Origin: Adiantum capillus-veneris
Taxonomy: Eukaryota > Streptophyta > Polypodiopsida > Polypodiales > Pteridaceae
Assembly (NCBI GenBank): GCA_014529385.2
Contig: CM043965.1
Coordinates: 10,302,912-10,366,911 of the forward strand
Reading direction: 5' to 3'
DNA length: 64,000 bases
The notes beneath the pieces are model-generated. The model was not told the DNA's origin, did no database searches, and saw only the letters and a program-made list of their open reading frames with translations. Below are positions 1 through 10,594 of this stretch, one piece after another (positions within the stretch are counted from its first letter, which is position 1; every line of letters begins with the position of its first letter). The translations under genes and the position numbers were made by a program.

Positions 1-600
1 AAAGTGCAAGGCATTGTTAAGGGTGAAAGTGTCACAATTCTATTAGATGATGGTAGTAGCCACAATTTCATTTCTACATGCTTGGCACAACAACTCTCTC
101 TCTCAGAAATTTCTTCACCTCAGGTCAAAACTGTTTTTAATAATCAATGTTTTAATTGCAATACCCAAGTCACTGTTGAAGTTTGCATTGGTGAATTTAC
201 AGAAGCACGTACATTTTTGGTAGTACCATTGTATGGTCTTGATATGATCTTGGGAATGCCATTTTGTCACACGAATTTGATGCATTGATTAATTATAAAA
301 CACGTGCTATGTCTCTCACTCATAATAAAAAAAAATCTCCATCCAAGCAACACTAGCACATCAAAAAGCTCCACTCCTCTCTCACACTCAAGCCAAAAGG
401 GCAATTTGAAAACAGGGGAAAAACATATCTAGTGTTGGTAAATCAAATTCCTGCTAAAACTGAAACTTCACACAACTCTACACACGATGAATTTCTTTCA
501 CAATTTAAAGATTGTTCCATGCATGATCTACCACCTAGAGTTCCACCTTCACGCCCCGAAGATCACAAAATAGATATTATATTGGGTAGTGAACCTCCTG
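1..600 (+). pseudogene. gypsy aspartic protease fragment and linker to RT
   Basis: The frame open from the window edge to 288 carries a retropepsin-like site (LLDDGSSHNFIS near position 45) and a second hydrophobic loop (DMILGMPF). The usual catalytic triad is D-S/T-G; here it reads D-D-G, so activity is doubtful. After the stop at 286-288 the linker towards RT can still be followed in broken frames up to the GSEPP motif at about 583-598, where the solo LTR interrupts it. The protease would release the Gag and Pol proteins inside the virus-like particle. Confidence 0.75.
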
Positions 601-1414
601 TTAGGAAATAAGACGTAGCTAAATAGATAATTGAGTAGATTACTTAATGGAGAGAGACAAATTTATATACACGAGATTATAGTGTAGAGAGAGAGAGAGA
701 GAGAGAGAGAGTACACACGATATACGTGGTTCACCCAATGTGGGCTACGTCCACGGGAAAGCAGCCACTCAATGGCTTTGGTACTTCAAAACAAGAAGTA
801 GTTTACAAAGGGATTATACCCTTAATGGAGCTCCCGCCTTGCTTCACTCTCACCACCTCACACTCACCTTGTTGCATCAACTTCACACTATGAAATGTGT
901 GTAGAAATGGCCTCCTTTTATAGGCCAAAAGGGCTGCCCTCTCTTATGAGAGACAGCCATGTGTAGCCGCCCTTGTGCGAATAAGTCCAAATCGGACCCT
1001 CCAATCCGCCCATGTGTGGCCGCCCTTGAGAAGACAAGTCCGCTTTTGAATTCGGCCACCGGCCACCGGCCATTGACTTCCGACCACCGGCCACCGGCCA
1101 TTGACTTCCGACCACCGGCCATTGGCCATTGACTACCGGCCACCGGCCAACCGACCGGTTGTTTTCCGACCACTTTCCGACCGCCGTCCGGCCATAATAT
1201 TCCGGCGAAAAGGAATATTCCGGCGAAAAAAAGTCTCGGGGGCCTCCGCCCCCGAGGCCTTTAAAGTTGCCCCTGATTCTTGTCCGTGAAAATTTTGATT
1301 TCCGGTGAGTGATTTTCCTTCACGCACGATGGCTTCTCCTCATAATGGGGGCCTTACAAATGTGCGCTTTTACCGCAGAAAATTACAAGGGTAAATCAGG
1401 CTCCATACTTAACA
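599..1414. mobile_element. solo LTR inserted in gypsy pol, 5-bp TSD CCTCC
   Basis: The 816-bp segment begins TGTTA and ends TAACA, and is flanked by a perfect direct repeat CCTCC (594-598 and 1415-1419). Removing it with one repeat restores the continuous gypsy frame (…GSEPPCRAPYR…), which proves the insertion. It holds an AG microsatellite (about 686-711) followed by a short hairpin-like block (about 722-760) and GC-rich subrepeats at 1050-1150. No internal domain or second LTR is present, so it is an LTR left by LTR-LTR recombination, or possibly a short terminal-repeat element. Its transcriptional orientation is unclear. Confidence 0.85.
1050..1160. repeat. GC-rich subrepeats inside the solo LTR
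   Basis: A block of about 28 bp built on ccaccggccattgacttccga is repeated about three times with small changes, rich in CCGG. It makes several short spurious ORFs on both strands. A related word set occurs on the opposite strand at about 6239-6276. Confidence 0.7.
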
Positions 1415-1419
1415 CCTCC

Positions 1420-2060
1420 TTGTAGAGCACCTTATCGTGTAAATCCAACCGCACACAGGGAGATACAAACTCAAATCACTAATTTACTTGATCGAGGCAT
1501 AATCAGACCTAGTAGTTCACCATACGGAGTCAAGAAGAAAAATGGAACCTTTCATATGTGTATCGACTACTACAGGGCTTTAAGCGAGATCACCATTAAG
1601 AATAGGTTTCCTATTCGTAGACAAACTAAAAGGGACAAACATCTTTAGCAAAATTGACCTCAAAACAGGGTATCATCAAGTCAAAATGTTTGAACATGAT
1701 GTCTACAAAACTGCTTTCAGAACACAAACGGGACACTATGAATTTCTCGTCGTGCCATTTGGTTTGACAAATGCACCAACCACATTCACATGCATGATGA
1801 ACATAATTTTTATTGACCATCAAGATTTTGTGATTGTATTTTTTGATGACATTTTGGTATTCAATAAATCTAAAATTGAGCATAAAGAGCACTTAACACG
1901 TGTATTTGATCTGCTTGCACAAAATCACTTGTACGTGGATCCTGAAAAGAGTTCATTTTTCCAATCTGAAATTGAATATTGGGGACATATCGTATCGGGT
2001 AAGGGAATAATGTAGACTCCAAGAAAATTGAAGCCATTCAGTCATGGCCTAGACCCAAAA
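1420..2060 (+). pseudogene. gypsy reverse transcriptase
   Basis: Conserved RT blocks appear in order: the entry block ending LLDRGIIRPSSSPYG (about 1470-1525), the CIDYYRAL block (1559-1580), SKIDLKTGYHQV (1647-1683), FLVVPFGLTNAPTTF (1743-1788) and the catalytic block VFFDDILVF (about 1838-1865). The canonical YxDD is FFDD here. Frame changes occur near 1525 and 1610, and a stop lies at 2013-2015. The enzyme copied the element RNA into cDNA; this copy cannot. Confidence 0.85.
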
Positions 2061-2062
2061 AC

Positions 2063-2809
2063 TTGCATGAGCTACGTTCTTTCATCGATCTTTGTAGCTA
2101 TTATAGGAAATTTGTTTGTAACTTTGCTTACAAGTCACACTATTTGACTCTCTTGTTGAAGAAAAACACACCTTATGAATGGATTGATTTACAAGAAAGC
2201 TCATTTAATGCACTTAAACATGCTTTGACTAATGCACCTGTACTGGAACTAATAGATTTTGAAAAACCATTCTTTGTCGTAGTCACTGATGCTAGTGGAA
2301 AAGATATCGGTGCATTTCTTATGCAAGATAACCATCCACTTGCTTTTGAAAGTCATAAATTCAAACCTTCTGAAACAAAGTTCAGTACTTGTGATAAAGA
2401 ATTGACTGCTATGGTACATGCATTGAAAGTCTGGAAACACTATGTAATGGGTACTGACTTGATCATTAAAAATGATCAGCAAAGTATCAAATACTTACTT
2501 TCTCAACCCTTAATAGATGATAGACATATTAAGTGGGTCGCTTTTATTCAAAGTTTTCAGCCCAACATTCAATACCAGCTTGGTAAAGACACTATGCCTG
2601 ACACTTATGCACATGATGATGACTTCAAAATGACATGGTTGCATATGCTTGAGAATTATGTGCACACATTTCTCCAATACACTATTCAAGAAAACTTCCT
2701 TTATTTCAAACAGAGATTGTGTGTGACTAAACCTTTCCTCACATTAATTATTGAAGAATTACACAAACCACCCTATGCTGGACATAGAGGATTTGCTGCA
2801 ACTTTTTAA
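2063..2809 (+). pseudogene. gypsy RNase H and start of the integrase zinc finger
   Basis: A frame of 248 codons covers the connection region (LRSFIDLCSYYRKF), the RNase H core with VTDASGKDIGAFL (about 2281-2320) and the CDKELTAMVHALK block, then runs into the first part of the H2C2 zinc finger (HKPPYAGHRG, about 2763-2795). A TAA at 2807-2809 stops it before the two cysteines of the finger, which lie in the next fragment. In the intact family this is one polyprotein with RT and integrase. Confidence 0.85.
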
Positions 2810-2839
2810 AATTTATATCATGATTTCTATCGGTCTACT

Positions 2840-3514
2840 ATGAGAATTGATGTTAAACAGTATGTTTCAACTTGTTTGATTTGCCAAAAGATCAAAGAAG
2901 CAACATGTAAGAAATTGGGACTATTACACCCTCTCCCCATTCCTGAAAGACCTTGGGAACATATTTCAATGGATTTTGTTACTAGTTTCTCACTCACAGT
3001 GTACAAGCATGATATGATTTGGACTGTTATTGACCATTTTTCTCAACAAGCATATTTCATTCCTTATAAGAAAACACTCACAGCACATCAAGGTGCACTT
3101 TTGTTTCTTAAGACTGTTTTCCCGCATCATGGTTTGCCTAAAGTCGTTATTTTTTATCGAGATGCAAAATTTTGTAGTGCACTACAAAATGAAAATCTTG
3201 GCACTACACTTGACTTCACTTTTGCATTCCATCATGAATCTAATGGTCAAACCGAAGTCACCAATCGCACTATCATTGATTTGTTAAAGGCTTATGTTTC
3301 TTCTCAACCTAAGAAATGGGATAATTACGTGCATATTCTACAAGTTTCATATAACAACACCCCTCACACTGCCACGGGTAAAACTCCATTTGAAGTTGTA
3401 TATGGTCACTCTCTTCCAACTTCTGCTTCACGTCTTTCTAATGTTGTGCCTGTTGTTGATGATTTCACTACTGACTTTCATGATGTTTATGCGAGTGTGC
3501 ATTCTACAATTTAA
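2840..3514 (+). pseudogene. gypsy integrase core
   Basis: The 224-codon frame starts with the cysteine half of the zinc finger (CLICQK) and holds the DDE core: D in SMDFV (about 2970), D in FYRDAKF (about 3155) and E in NGQTEVTNR (about 3255). All three catalytic positions are still present. The C-terminal part reads TPFEVVYGHSLP. The integrase would insert the cDNA into the host genome. A stop at 3512-3514 and the earlier breaks make it a relic. Confidence 0.85.
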
Positions 3515-4010
3515 CACTCACAAGAGCTTTACACTAAACATGCTAACAAGCACCACAAGGCACACCAGTTTAAGGAAGGTGATTATGTTTTACTTTGCAT
3601 TGAAAAACGAAGGATCAAAAGTGTTGATACAAATGTCTTTGTTAAGCTTGCTCCTCGTTTTTATGGACCTTTTAAAATTTCACTTGTTATCAATGATGTT
3701 TCTTTCTGTTTATACCTACTGGTACATTGGCAAATTCACAATGCATTTCACATTGGTTTTTTAAGACCATTAAGAGGACCCCTACCTACACATCACATTT
3801 ATGAAGACCCACCTTCACTTGTAGACCAAGAAGAGAAACTCATCCCTGCAAAAATAGTTCATCACGAAACCACCACTACACGCACACTAGTATGGTTTAT
3901 AATCGTTACCTTTTGACTTTCAAGGGCCACCCTAGAGAGGATGCCAAATGGATGCCTGAAAAGTTTTTTTCAACTTCCCAGACCTTCTCCACAGTTTCCA
4001 TCACTCAAGG
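3515..4010 (+). pseudogene. gypsy integrase C-terminus and chromodomain remnant
   Basis: Broken frames continue the integrase C-terminal domain (KLAPRFYGPFKI, about 3648-3685; LPVHWQIHNAFHI-like, about 3715-3755). At about 3895-3965 a chromodomain-like segment reads YLLTFKGHPREDAKWMPE after one frameshift. The chromodomain places the element among the chromoviruses, which use it to target histone marks. Confidence 0.65.
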
Positions 4011-4137
4011 TCTCTTGCAGATTCTCTTCTCTACACTCTTATGCTATGTTTAATTTGTTGTGTACTCTCTAAACAAGTCTCTATCTCTTAGAATTCTGTT
4101 ACACACTCTTACAATCTTGTCTATGTCAATTCCATGC

Positions 4138-4141
<4 letters not shown>

Positions 4142-4182
<41 letters not shown>

Positions 4183-4215
4183 TAGTCTAGGTGTATGTGT
4201 GTGTGTGTGTGTGTG
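4142..4215. repeat. (TG)n microsatellite, two tracts
   Basis: Pure GT/TG at 4142-4181 and again at 4195-4215, split by a 13-bp spacer. It separates the gypsy relic from the copia relic. Confidence 0.98.
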
Positions 4216-4267
4216 CTTGGAAATTGCGGAAAGACGTTAACAGGTTGATGGTGATGTTTGTGAGCAT

Positions 4268-5170
4268 GTGTTGAATCCTTTTAAGCAACCGGTCTCCCCC
4301 TTTCTCCCAACACTACGTAAGTTTGGACTTGAGGATTGCAAACCTATTGCCACTCCCATGGAGACAGGTTTGAAATTGAGTCTTCATTATGCTGGCAATC
4401 CAATCGATGTCCCTCTTTACCAAACTGCTGTTGATTGCCTTATTTATATGTATGCAACTCGAGGCCAGATATTCAATTTGTAGTCTCACATGTCAACATA
4501 TTTATGCATAGCCCAAGGTTTAAGCATTGGTGGGATGTCAAGAGGATTTTTTGCTACTTGAGTGGAACTTTACATATTGGATTGTTTTATCCCAAGGGGA
4601 GATCATTGCCGCCAGATTTACATGCTTTTTGGGGCTCAGATTGGGCTGTTGTTTTGACATACGAGTGTCCACAAGTGGTTTTTGTTTCATGTTCAACAGT
4701 TCATGCATATCATGGTTGAGCAAGAAGCAACCTACTCTGGCCACTTCTAGTTGTGAGGCTGAGTACAGGGTAGTCTTCATAGCTACGGTTGAGTGTGTAT
4801 GGCTCAAAAACCTTATGGATGATTTGGGTGTTGGACATGACATTGCCAACACTATTTACACTCAAGTAAGAGCGCATTGTCAGTTGCAAGGAACCCAATT
4901 TTTCATGCTCGATCAAAGCACATTAAGATGCATTACGACTATGTCAGGGAGAGGCTCTCAGTAGGAGAGATTAGCTTGGCTTATGTGCCAACACAAAGCA
5001 CATTAAGATGCAAGTTACCACTATGTCAGGGAGAGGCTCTCAGTAGGAGAGATTAGCTTGGCTTATGTGCCAACACAGGACAACCTTGTAGATCTTTTCA
5101 AAAAGGCATTGTCACGTGAGAAGTTTGAAGCTATTAGCAAAGCTTTGGGCATACTCTTCTTTGTGGACTG
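4268..5170 (+). pseudogene. copia RNase H region, decayed
   Basis: Three overlapping frames carry the end of copia RT and RNase H: the KPIATPME block (4345-4365), a SRPDIQFVVSHVN block (about 4460-4500), SWLSKKQPTLATSSCEAEY (about 4713-4765) and the HIKMHYDYVRERL-like block (about 4918-4955). Several frameshifts and a stop at 4481 break it. The copia RNase H would degrade the RNA template after first-strand synthesis. Everything upstream of RT is missing. Confidence 0.8.
4914..5075 (+). repeat. 80-bp tandem duplication in the copia RNase H
   Basis: The segment 4914-4993 is repeated almost perfectly at 4994-5075 (a few bases differ near the start). It duplicates the LSVGEISLAYVPTQ-coding part, so it arose after insertion, probably by slippage or unequal exchange. 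Confidence 0.9.
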
Positions 5171-5237
5171 ATCAAGTCCTTAGGGCATGGAACTTCCCTA
5201 TACTCTATGTGCCAACTCTCGTTCACTACATCACTCC

Positions 5238-5475
5238 AAGGGGGGATTTGTTACCATATACATGTGGTAGTGATGTGTGTGAACACACTTAGGACCACCG
5301 GGGCATTTTCCTCCTCACTAGGAGGTTATTTCCCGCGTGCATTGTATATACGCCCATCACTCTAGGGCTATCTTATCTTTCCATTGCACACTAAGTAATA
5401 CACTCTCTGTTGTGTGCCTTGAGTGTCCTTCGTCTTCTCCAAGAAGTGTGTGTTTTCTTGCAACCCTAATTCCAA
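5238..5475 (+). mobile_element. copia polypurine tract and 3' LTR
   Basis: A purine run (AAGGGGGGATT, 5238-5248) is followed directly by TGTTACCATATAC, the layout of a polypurine tract at the start of a 3' LTR. The LTR should start at 5249. It contains a TATA-like stretch (5344-5351). Its end near 5474 (…TTCCAACA) is a guess, because no partner LTR was found. Confidence 0.55.
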
Positions 5476-5519
5476 CAATACTAGACCAACAGACACGTAT
5501 TTTGCAATTAATGTTATGA

Positions 5520-6080
5520 TCAAGTTTCCAATCATCCTAGGGAATCTCATTGGAAGGCAAGCAAGCATATTTTGAAGTATATTAAAGGTTCTTTGGTCCA
5601 TGGCATTTTCTATGGCATTGGCACAAATACCCTAAGTGGGTATTGTGACTTTGATTGGGTAGGAGATTGTGATTCTAGACAGTCAGTTTCTTGATATTGT
5701 TTCTCACTTGGTTTTGGAGTGTTTTCTTGGATTAGTGAGAAGCAACCAATTGTCTCTCTTTCTTCAACAAAAGTAGAGTATAAAGCTGCTTGTTTTGTAG
5801 CTTCTGAAGCTGTTTGGCTTAGGAAAATTCTCATGGACTTAGGTGTTCCTATTGATTCAACAACAAAACTTCAATGTGACAACCATAGCTACATGGTGAT
5901 TTCCAAGGCCCTTATCTTCCATGCATGCACAAAAAATATTGAGGTTCAATATCATCATGTTCAAGAGCTTATTGAGGATGAGATTGTGGAGATAGAGTAT
6001 TGTTCTACTGAAGATAATTGTGCAGATATCCTAACCAAAGCTCTTGGGCAAGAAAAAATACTTCAATACATTCATTGACT
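5520..6080 (+). pseudogene. second copia RNase H fragment
   Basis: After a broken stretch with HWKASKHILKYIKGS-like coding (5548-5595), a clean frame (5719-6078) reads SWISEKQPIVSLSSTKVEY, then LQCDNHSYMVISKA and the final copia block DNCADILTKAL (6016-6048). This is the C-terminal half of a copia RNase H from a different family than the fragment at 4268. Its start is decayed (stop near 5693). Confidence 0.85.
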
Positions 6081-6124
6081 CGAAGTTGGCACAAGACCAA
6101 CATAAAGCATCTTCTAATGCTCAT

Positions 6125-6290
6125 GGGGGGGGGGGGGGGGGGGGGTGTTAGTATACCTATAATGCCTACCTATCATTTTTGTCCACCATGTAAGGCTTCA
6201 CGTATATTTGGTAGATTCCAGCTTAACATTAGTACTATGGTTGGTGGTCGGTGGTCAATGGACATTGGCCGGTGGTGATGAATAGTGGGT
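6125..6290 (+). mobile_element. copia poly-G polypurine tract and start of its 3' LTR
   Basis: A run of 21 G (6125-6145) directly precedes TGTTAGTATACC, the expected start of a 3' LTR. This is 45 bp after the stop of the RNase H frame, the normal spacing for copia. The LTR right end is not identifiable. At 6239-6276 it contains the word set (ggtggtcaatgg, ggccggtggt) also seen in the solo LTR at 1050-1160 on the other strand. Confidence 0.6.
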
Positions 6291-6422
6291 TGGTATAGTC
6301 AATACCATAGATGCCACACACACATGCTTATCTACAACTCACCTGTAACACCATATAAGGATGCCATCTCCATGAATTACGGCATCCTATATTGAAGAAT
6401 AACTAGCAAACCTTCAAAATGT

Positions 6423-6540
6423 GAGGAACTTGTAGATCAAAGGCTAGCAGAAGAGTATGATCCAAAAGAGATGGAGAACATGGTCAAATCAGCTAAATTA
6501 TGTGTTCAAGCATCATCAAATTGACCACTTTCGGTACGGG
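6423..6540 (+). pseudogene. receptor-like kinase, C-terminal lobe fragment
   Basis: One frame encodes EELVDQRLAEEYDPKEMENM, then MVKSAKLCVQASSN, a stop at 6519-6521, and a degraded arginine-containing block. This is the pattern of subdomains X-XI of plant receptor-like kinases (LVDPRL…EEM…VA.LCVQ…RP.M). No other kinase part was seen nearby. It is a gene fragment, either from an old duplicated host gene or carried by a transposon. Confidence 0.6.
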
Positions 6541-7389
6541 TGAGATTTCAATTGTTTGACAATTTGAGAATTTGTGTTTTGCATCCTCAAGCCTTTGTAG
6601 CATGCACATGTGTAACATGATTAATCTTCAAGAATATGGGGCAAACACTATGTTATGGTTCTAATGTTGTGATTTTGAGTGTGCATCTGGGACATCAAGT
6701 TGCATGTTCGTGTTTTTTATGAGGTGCCACAATGTTGGGACTTTGTGGATGCCTTGAAATGTTGAAAATTTGTGTGTTCAATTTTTTTTATAGTCGATGC
6801 TTATCAAAGTTAGCCAAAATATGGTGTGTGGGTGGGTGTGTATGCATGTTTTTCAATGTAAACAACTTCCAATTCTAATGGAACTGTTGGGCGTGTATTG
6901 CTACATGTGTCTTGAAATTAAACCATTCTACCATACATAGTTGCCGGAATAGAGCTTCAAGAAGACACTTTTCACCTTGCTTTCTCATTCAATGTTGTCA
7001 TCATGCCATACATCATTGATGTAAGACCCACTTCATTGTGATTATGTGGATCTTCAAAAGATGTATGTTTCTTTTCAGAATTCTTAGCAAAATAATGTGC
7101 TTATTCAGGTAAGTCAACACTCTTTGATTGCTTTAAATATCTTTTAACTCATATTCACAAATGCACATATTTTTCTGCTTAACCCTTGGAAGATGATGGT
7201 GTTGAAGCTTACTTAGAATCAATTGTATACATGAATCTAAATTTAGGCATTCAGTTGAAGAACAAAATTATGCAAAGCTCGTTCCTTTCACGAAGAGAGT
7301 TCTAGCAAGGTAACAATACCCTTACCAACCTTTATAAAAGTTTGAAGACAATGTCCTTCAACTCTAGATCTCCATATGCTAGTCAAAGG
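6541..7389. other. no gene recognised
   Basis: AT-rich sequence with stops in all frames. I see no domain motif, LTR end or RNA gene. It links the kinase and PPR fragments. Confidence 0.5.
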
Positions 7390-7649
7390 CTGTTGGAGAA
7401 ATATGTTGTGTTGGGCAATTCTTTGGTCGCGATATGTGTGGAAAATGTTGGGTTGTTATGAAAGCAAAAAACTTTGTTGATGAGCTTTCCGTTTGAAATG
7501 TCATCTCTTGGAACCTATTGATTGCAGGATATGCCCAACATGGCTATGGCAAAGAAGCTCCTTCTTGTTTTCACCATATACTAAAGGAGGACCTCTATCC
7601 TCATGCAACCACCTATGCGTGCACCTTGAAGGCACGTGACAAGAAATGA
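7390..7649 (+). pseudogene. PPR (pentatricopeptide repeat) gene fragment
   Basis: In one frame from 7440 the translation shows KAKNFVDELSV, a stop, then NVISWNLLIAGYAQHGYGKE, and further on a TTYACTLKA block. The preceding bases (about 7405-7435) give VLGNSLVAICV in another frame. These are the hallmarks of plant PLS-type PPR proteins (GNSLVxMYxKCG, xVISWNxLIAGYAQHG, PDxxTYACxLKAC). PPR proteins bind organelle RNA for editing and processing. The stops and frameshift show a pseudogene. The T-Y-A-C-x-L-K-A wording is, in my judgement, most like non-angiosperm PPRs. Confidence 0.8.
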
Positions 7650-9900
7650 TGATAATGTTAGGCACATATGATGCCCTCAAGAGAGCTCAAAAGAGTTTTT
7701 GATGAGCTTTATGTTTAGTATTTCTTTGCAATCCCATCAGACTTCTTCAAAAATGCAAAGTGGAGGCTACTGGGAGTAGCATTCTCATGGATGAGAGAAA
7801 CTACATCGAGAATGCTTGATCGGTGCAATTGGAGAAATATGTGATGCTTGGCGGTACTTGAGCTTCCTATATAATGAACTGTTGTTTTGCTTTTATATAT
7901 AAAATTTTGAACTAGTCTCGCTTTATTATCTTGTTTTCTTTATGTTGATCGTCTGATTTTCACAATTGGTTTAGCCTCTTCTTTAGTTCTATTAAAGGAT
8001 TCCAAATACCAGTAGGTGGTAGAAAATCAACACCAACCATACCATTTAGGCACAACGTCTCTTTGATGCCTAGCATTGGGTGGTTAGACAAAGCCAAGGC
8101 AAGATCTTCAACACGTTAGCCGTGTAGGTCGTTCAACCTACGATGCACTAACGGTGTAGATGAGCCTAACAAAAGAAGAAGATTCAGGCAACACCCTCGA
8201 TCCAACAAAGCCCCAGGTCATCGAACCTTTCATCTAAGGCTACGCAATGTAGGTGATTTTAATCTTGTAGCAACACTATCATGAGAAACATAACACATGA
8301 GTCCAATCGAAATAGCATCTTGCATATGCACAACCAATCCTTTCCAAGCCGTCCGACTGTACAGGGTCTCCACCCTTACACGTCTACCATAAACCATTTA
8401 AACCACTTCATAATCCAATCCGAAACAGTAAATCATAATCCAATCCCATCATATGGGTGAGCACTCCACCCAACTCAAGGTGATGCACATCCATCTTACA
8501 AAACGACTTTAGCAATAACATGGCTATAAAAATTTGACAGCACAACCATAACCAAAAAATGATCCAAGAGCCACGCCTACTTCCACCATCAAGTTGACAA
8601 CCATAATCCACGAGGGTCTCATACCTTTACCATAAACTATAATCCTTACTAAACCAACTCCCATACTTGGAGTTTGACCATACACACTACAATCAAATTG
8701 AGCCAACACACACACGACCCTTAAAGAGTGAATTTTTATGCGTAACAAAAGTCCGACTAGTGACTAAACATAACTTCAAAATCTTATTTTGATAATGTTT
8801 AACCATGTGTAATAGACGCACAACGGCCGCACCTCAACCCCCTAGCACATACAACTAGTTTTGACCTAGAAAGGTGGAAAGCAGTATACACATCTATATG
8901 AGGCATCCATATTCATCCATGAGGTTACATATATCATATGACTTCATCACATCAACCCAATCATGATGCAAAACAGCCCCACCACTTTGGCCAAGCATAT
9001 GCCATAACATCACATATATGCGAAAAAGAACTTTTTGCTATTTTTGGATGCATGCATGATACACAAATGAAAGTATTTAACCTCAAACCAATGCATCGAG
9101 CTCAGATCCATAATATATACTAACATTTTATCACATCACTTCTCGCATATAACACTTCTGCGAGCAACCGTGACACGAAAAGAAAGCCATTTTTGCCCGT
9201 ACGATTCTGGTTGACTTACCATATACCCCCATATAAGTTTATGGACAACAAACACTTGAAATCAACTCACCAAACCAAACCAAACCATAAAACATATATA
9301 AACCACTCATCCAACTCACAATGCCATATGGCACTCCCCTTAAGTAGCACCCCTATACACATAGGTAACCCCGTACAAGGAACAATTAATAACTCGCACT
9401 CACAAAGTGATACTGGTGATTTAAATACATTTATCAGCAAGTTTAATGAGGGATTTGATTTGGTTAAGTGGGTTCCTTCATCCGATGAATCTATATGGTG
9501 GTTCTCCAAGGAGCCTGGGGTCCAAAATATTGACTGCAATAGTGGGTAGCAAGCTTTATTTTGACCATAATTCTCTGGTTATGCAAAATTTTCACATGAC
9601 ACACAAGAGAGAAAATTTTGTAAATGATGTGTTTAATTTTTGGTTCATAGGGGTTGACTTGATTCATAGAGGTTTAGGAGGTACGCTCAAAACAATGTTC
9701 CTACCGTCTACATAACGTGAAACAAAAAGCACTTTTTATGCACATTCATGACCATAAACACATCGTGTGCATAAATTAGCATGCTACACATGATGAAATA
9801 AGCATGGAACATACTCGTACACATCAATCAAGTCTATATATGCCTACATATACGAAAAAGCAACCACCGAGAGGGTAGTACTCAGAAACGAAGTAGAGAG
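7650..9900. other. no gene recognised
   Basis: Short frames only. Those at 9193-9549 (+) and 8408-8748 (-) have no motif I recognise, and neither has a convincing start context. There are no LTR pairs or long repeats. Confidence 0.45.
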
Positions 9901-9908
9901 AGAAAGAG

Positions 9909-10073
9909 ATGGCTATGGAGTTTAGAGCTTCTTATCATGCTTGCGAAGTGAATACTGGTTTTCGGAAGGCTTGTTACTTTGCCCCACAAGAGAGTGGTGA
10001 TGAGAGCTACTTAGAGGTTTTCGCTGCGAAGCCGATGAAGAGCGTGCACACCGTGAAAAGAGAAGAGAATATA

Positions 10074-10139
<66 letters not shown>

Positions 10140-10241
10140 CTTCTTCTTCTTTTTTCCTTGAGCGAGAGAGAAGATCTTATGGAGATGGTGATGGAGAGCT
10201 TGCACCACTTTGAATATTACGTACTTATAGGCTTGCAGTAG
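9909..10241 (+). CDS. hypothetical short ORF ending in an AG microsatellite
   Basis: A genuine ATG at 9909 follows a purine-rich leader (about 9888-9908). The first 55 codons or so (MAMEFRASYHACEVNTGFRK…) have ordinary composition, after which the frame enters the AG tract (Arg-Glu repeats), then a CTT tract, and stops at 10241. I do not recognise a family. It could be a first exon with a splice site before the repeat, or chance. The repeat-coded part is surely not meaningful protein. Confidence 0.2.
10077..10134. repeat. (AG)n microsatellite, followed by (TTC)n
   Basis: 58 bp of pure AG, then a TTC run to about 10155. Confidence 0.98.
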
Positions 10242-10320
10242 TAGACGCAACTATCGACACTAAAGACTGAGCACTAGGTACGCTTTCATAGGCACTCTTG
10301 CTAGGCTGGAGTGTTGCCCA

Positions 10321-10364
10321 TGAAGGTGCCACCGTAGGAATCATGTGCGAGTGCAAGTGCGAGA

Positions 10365-10456
<92 letters not shown>

Positions 10457-10594
10457 TTTGGGTCGAGCGCACAACAACGTTATCCTGTTGTAGCTCCTTA
10501 TTCTATTGTATTAAAGAATAAGTATATAATGGTTAAGTTAGTAGATGGGTTAGTAGTAAGTGGGATGTCCAACCAGTTGGCCTGAATCCCAACA
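10321..10594 (-). repeat. copia 3' LTR (left copy)
   Basis: 274 bp, partner of 14817-15121. It contains an 84-bp AG tract (10367-10450), against 120 bp in the partner. Outside the tract the two LTRs are nearly identical, with scattered substitutions. Confidence 0.92.

Larger units (their letters stand above)
1..4020 (+). mobile_element. Ty3/gypsy chromovirus, decayed, left end outside window
   Basis: The domain order protease, reverse transcriptase, RNase H, H2C2 zinc finger, integrase, chromodomain is read in order on the plus strand across about 4 kb, which is the Ty3/gypsy order. Stops and frameshifts break it into at least five reading frames, so it is inactive. Gag and the 5' LTR would lie left of the window. 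A solo LTR of another element (599-1414) sits between protease and RT. No 3' LTR was recognised before the TG microsatellite at 4142. Confidence 0.9.

Noticed and set aside
1-4020. Endogenous pararetrovirus instead of a retrotransposon
   Set aside because: Integrase with a DDE core and a chromodomain are present and no movement protein or coat-type gene is seen.
10298-10585. Frames of Arg-Glu or Leu-Ser repeats (here, 14499-15112, and 9909-10250 minus)
   Set aside because: They only translate AG/CT microsatellites; they start and end in LTR sequence.
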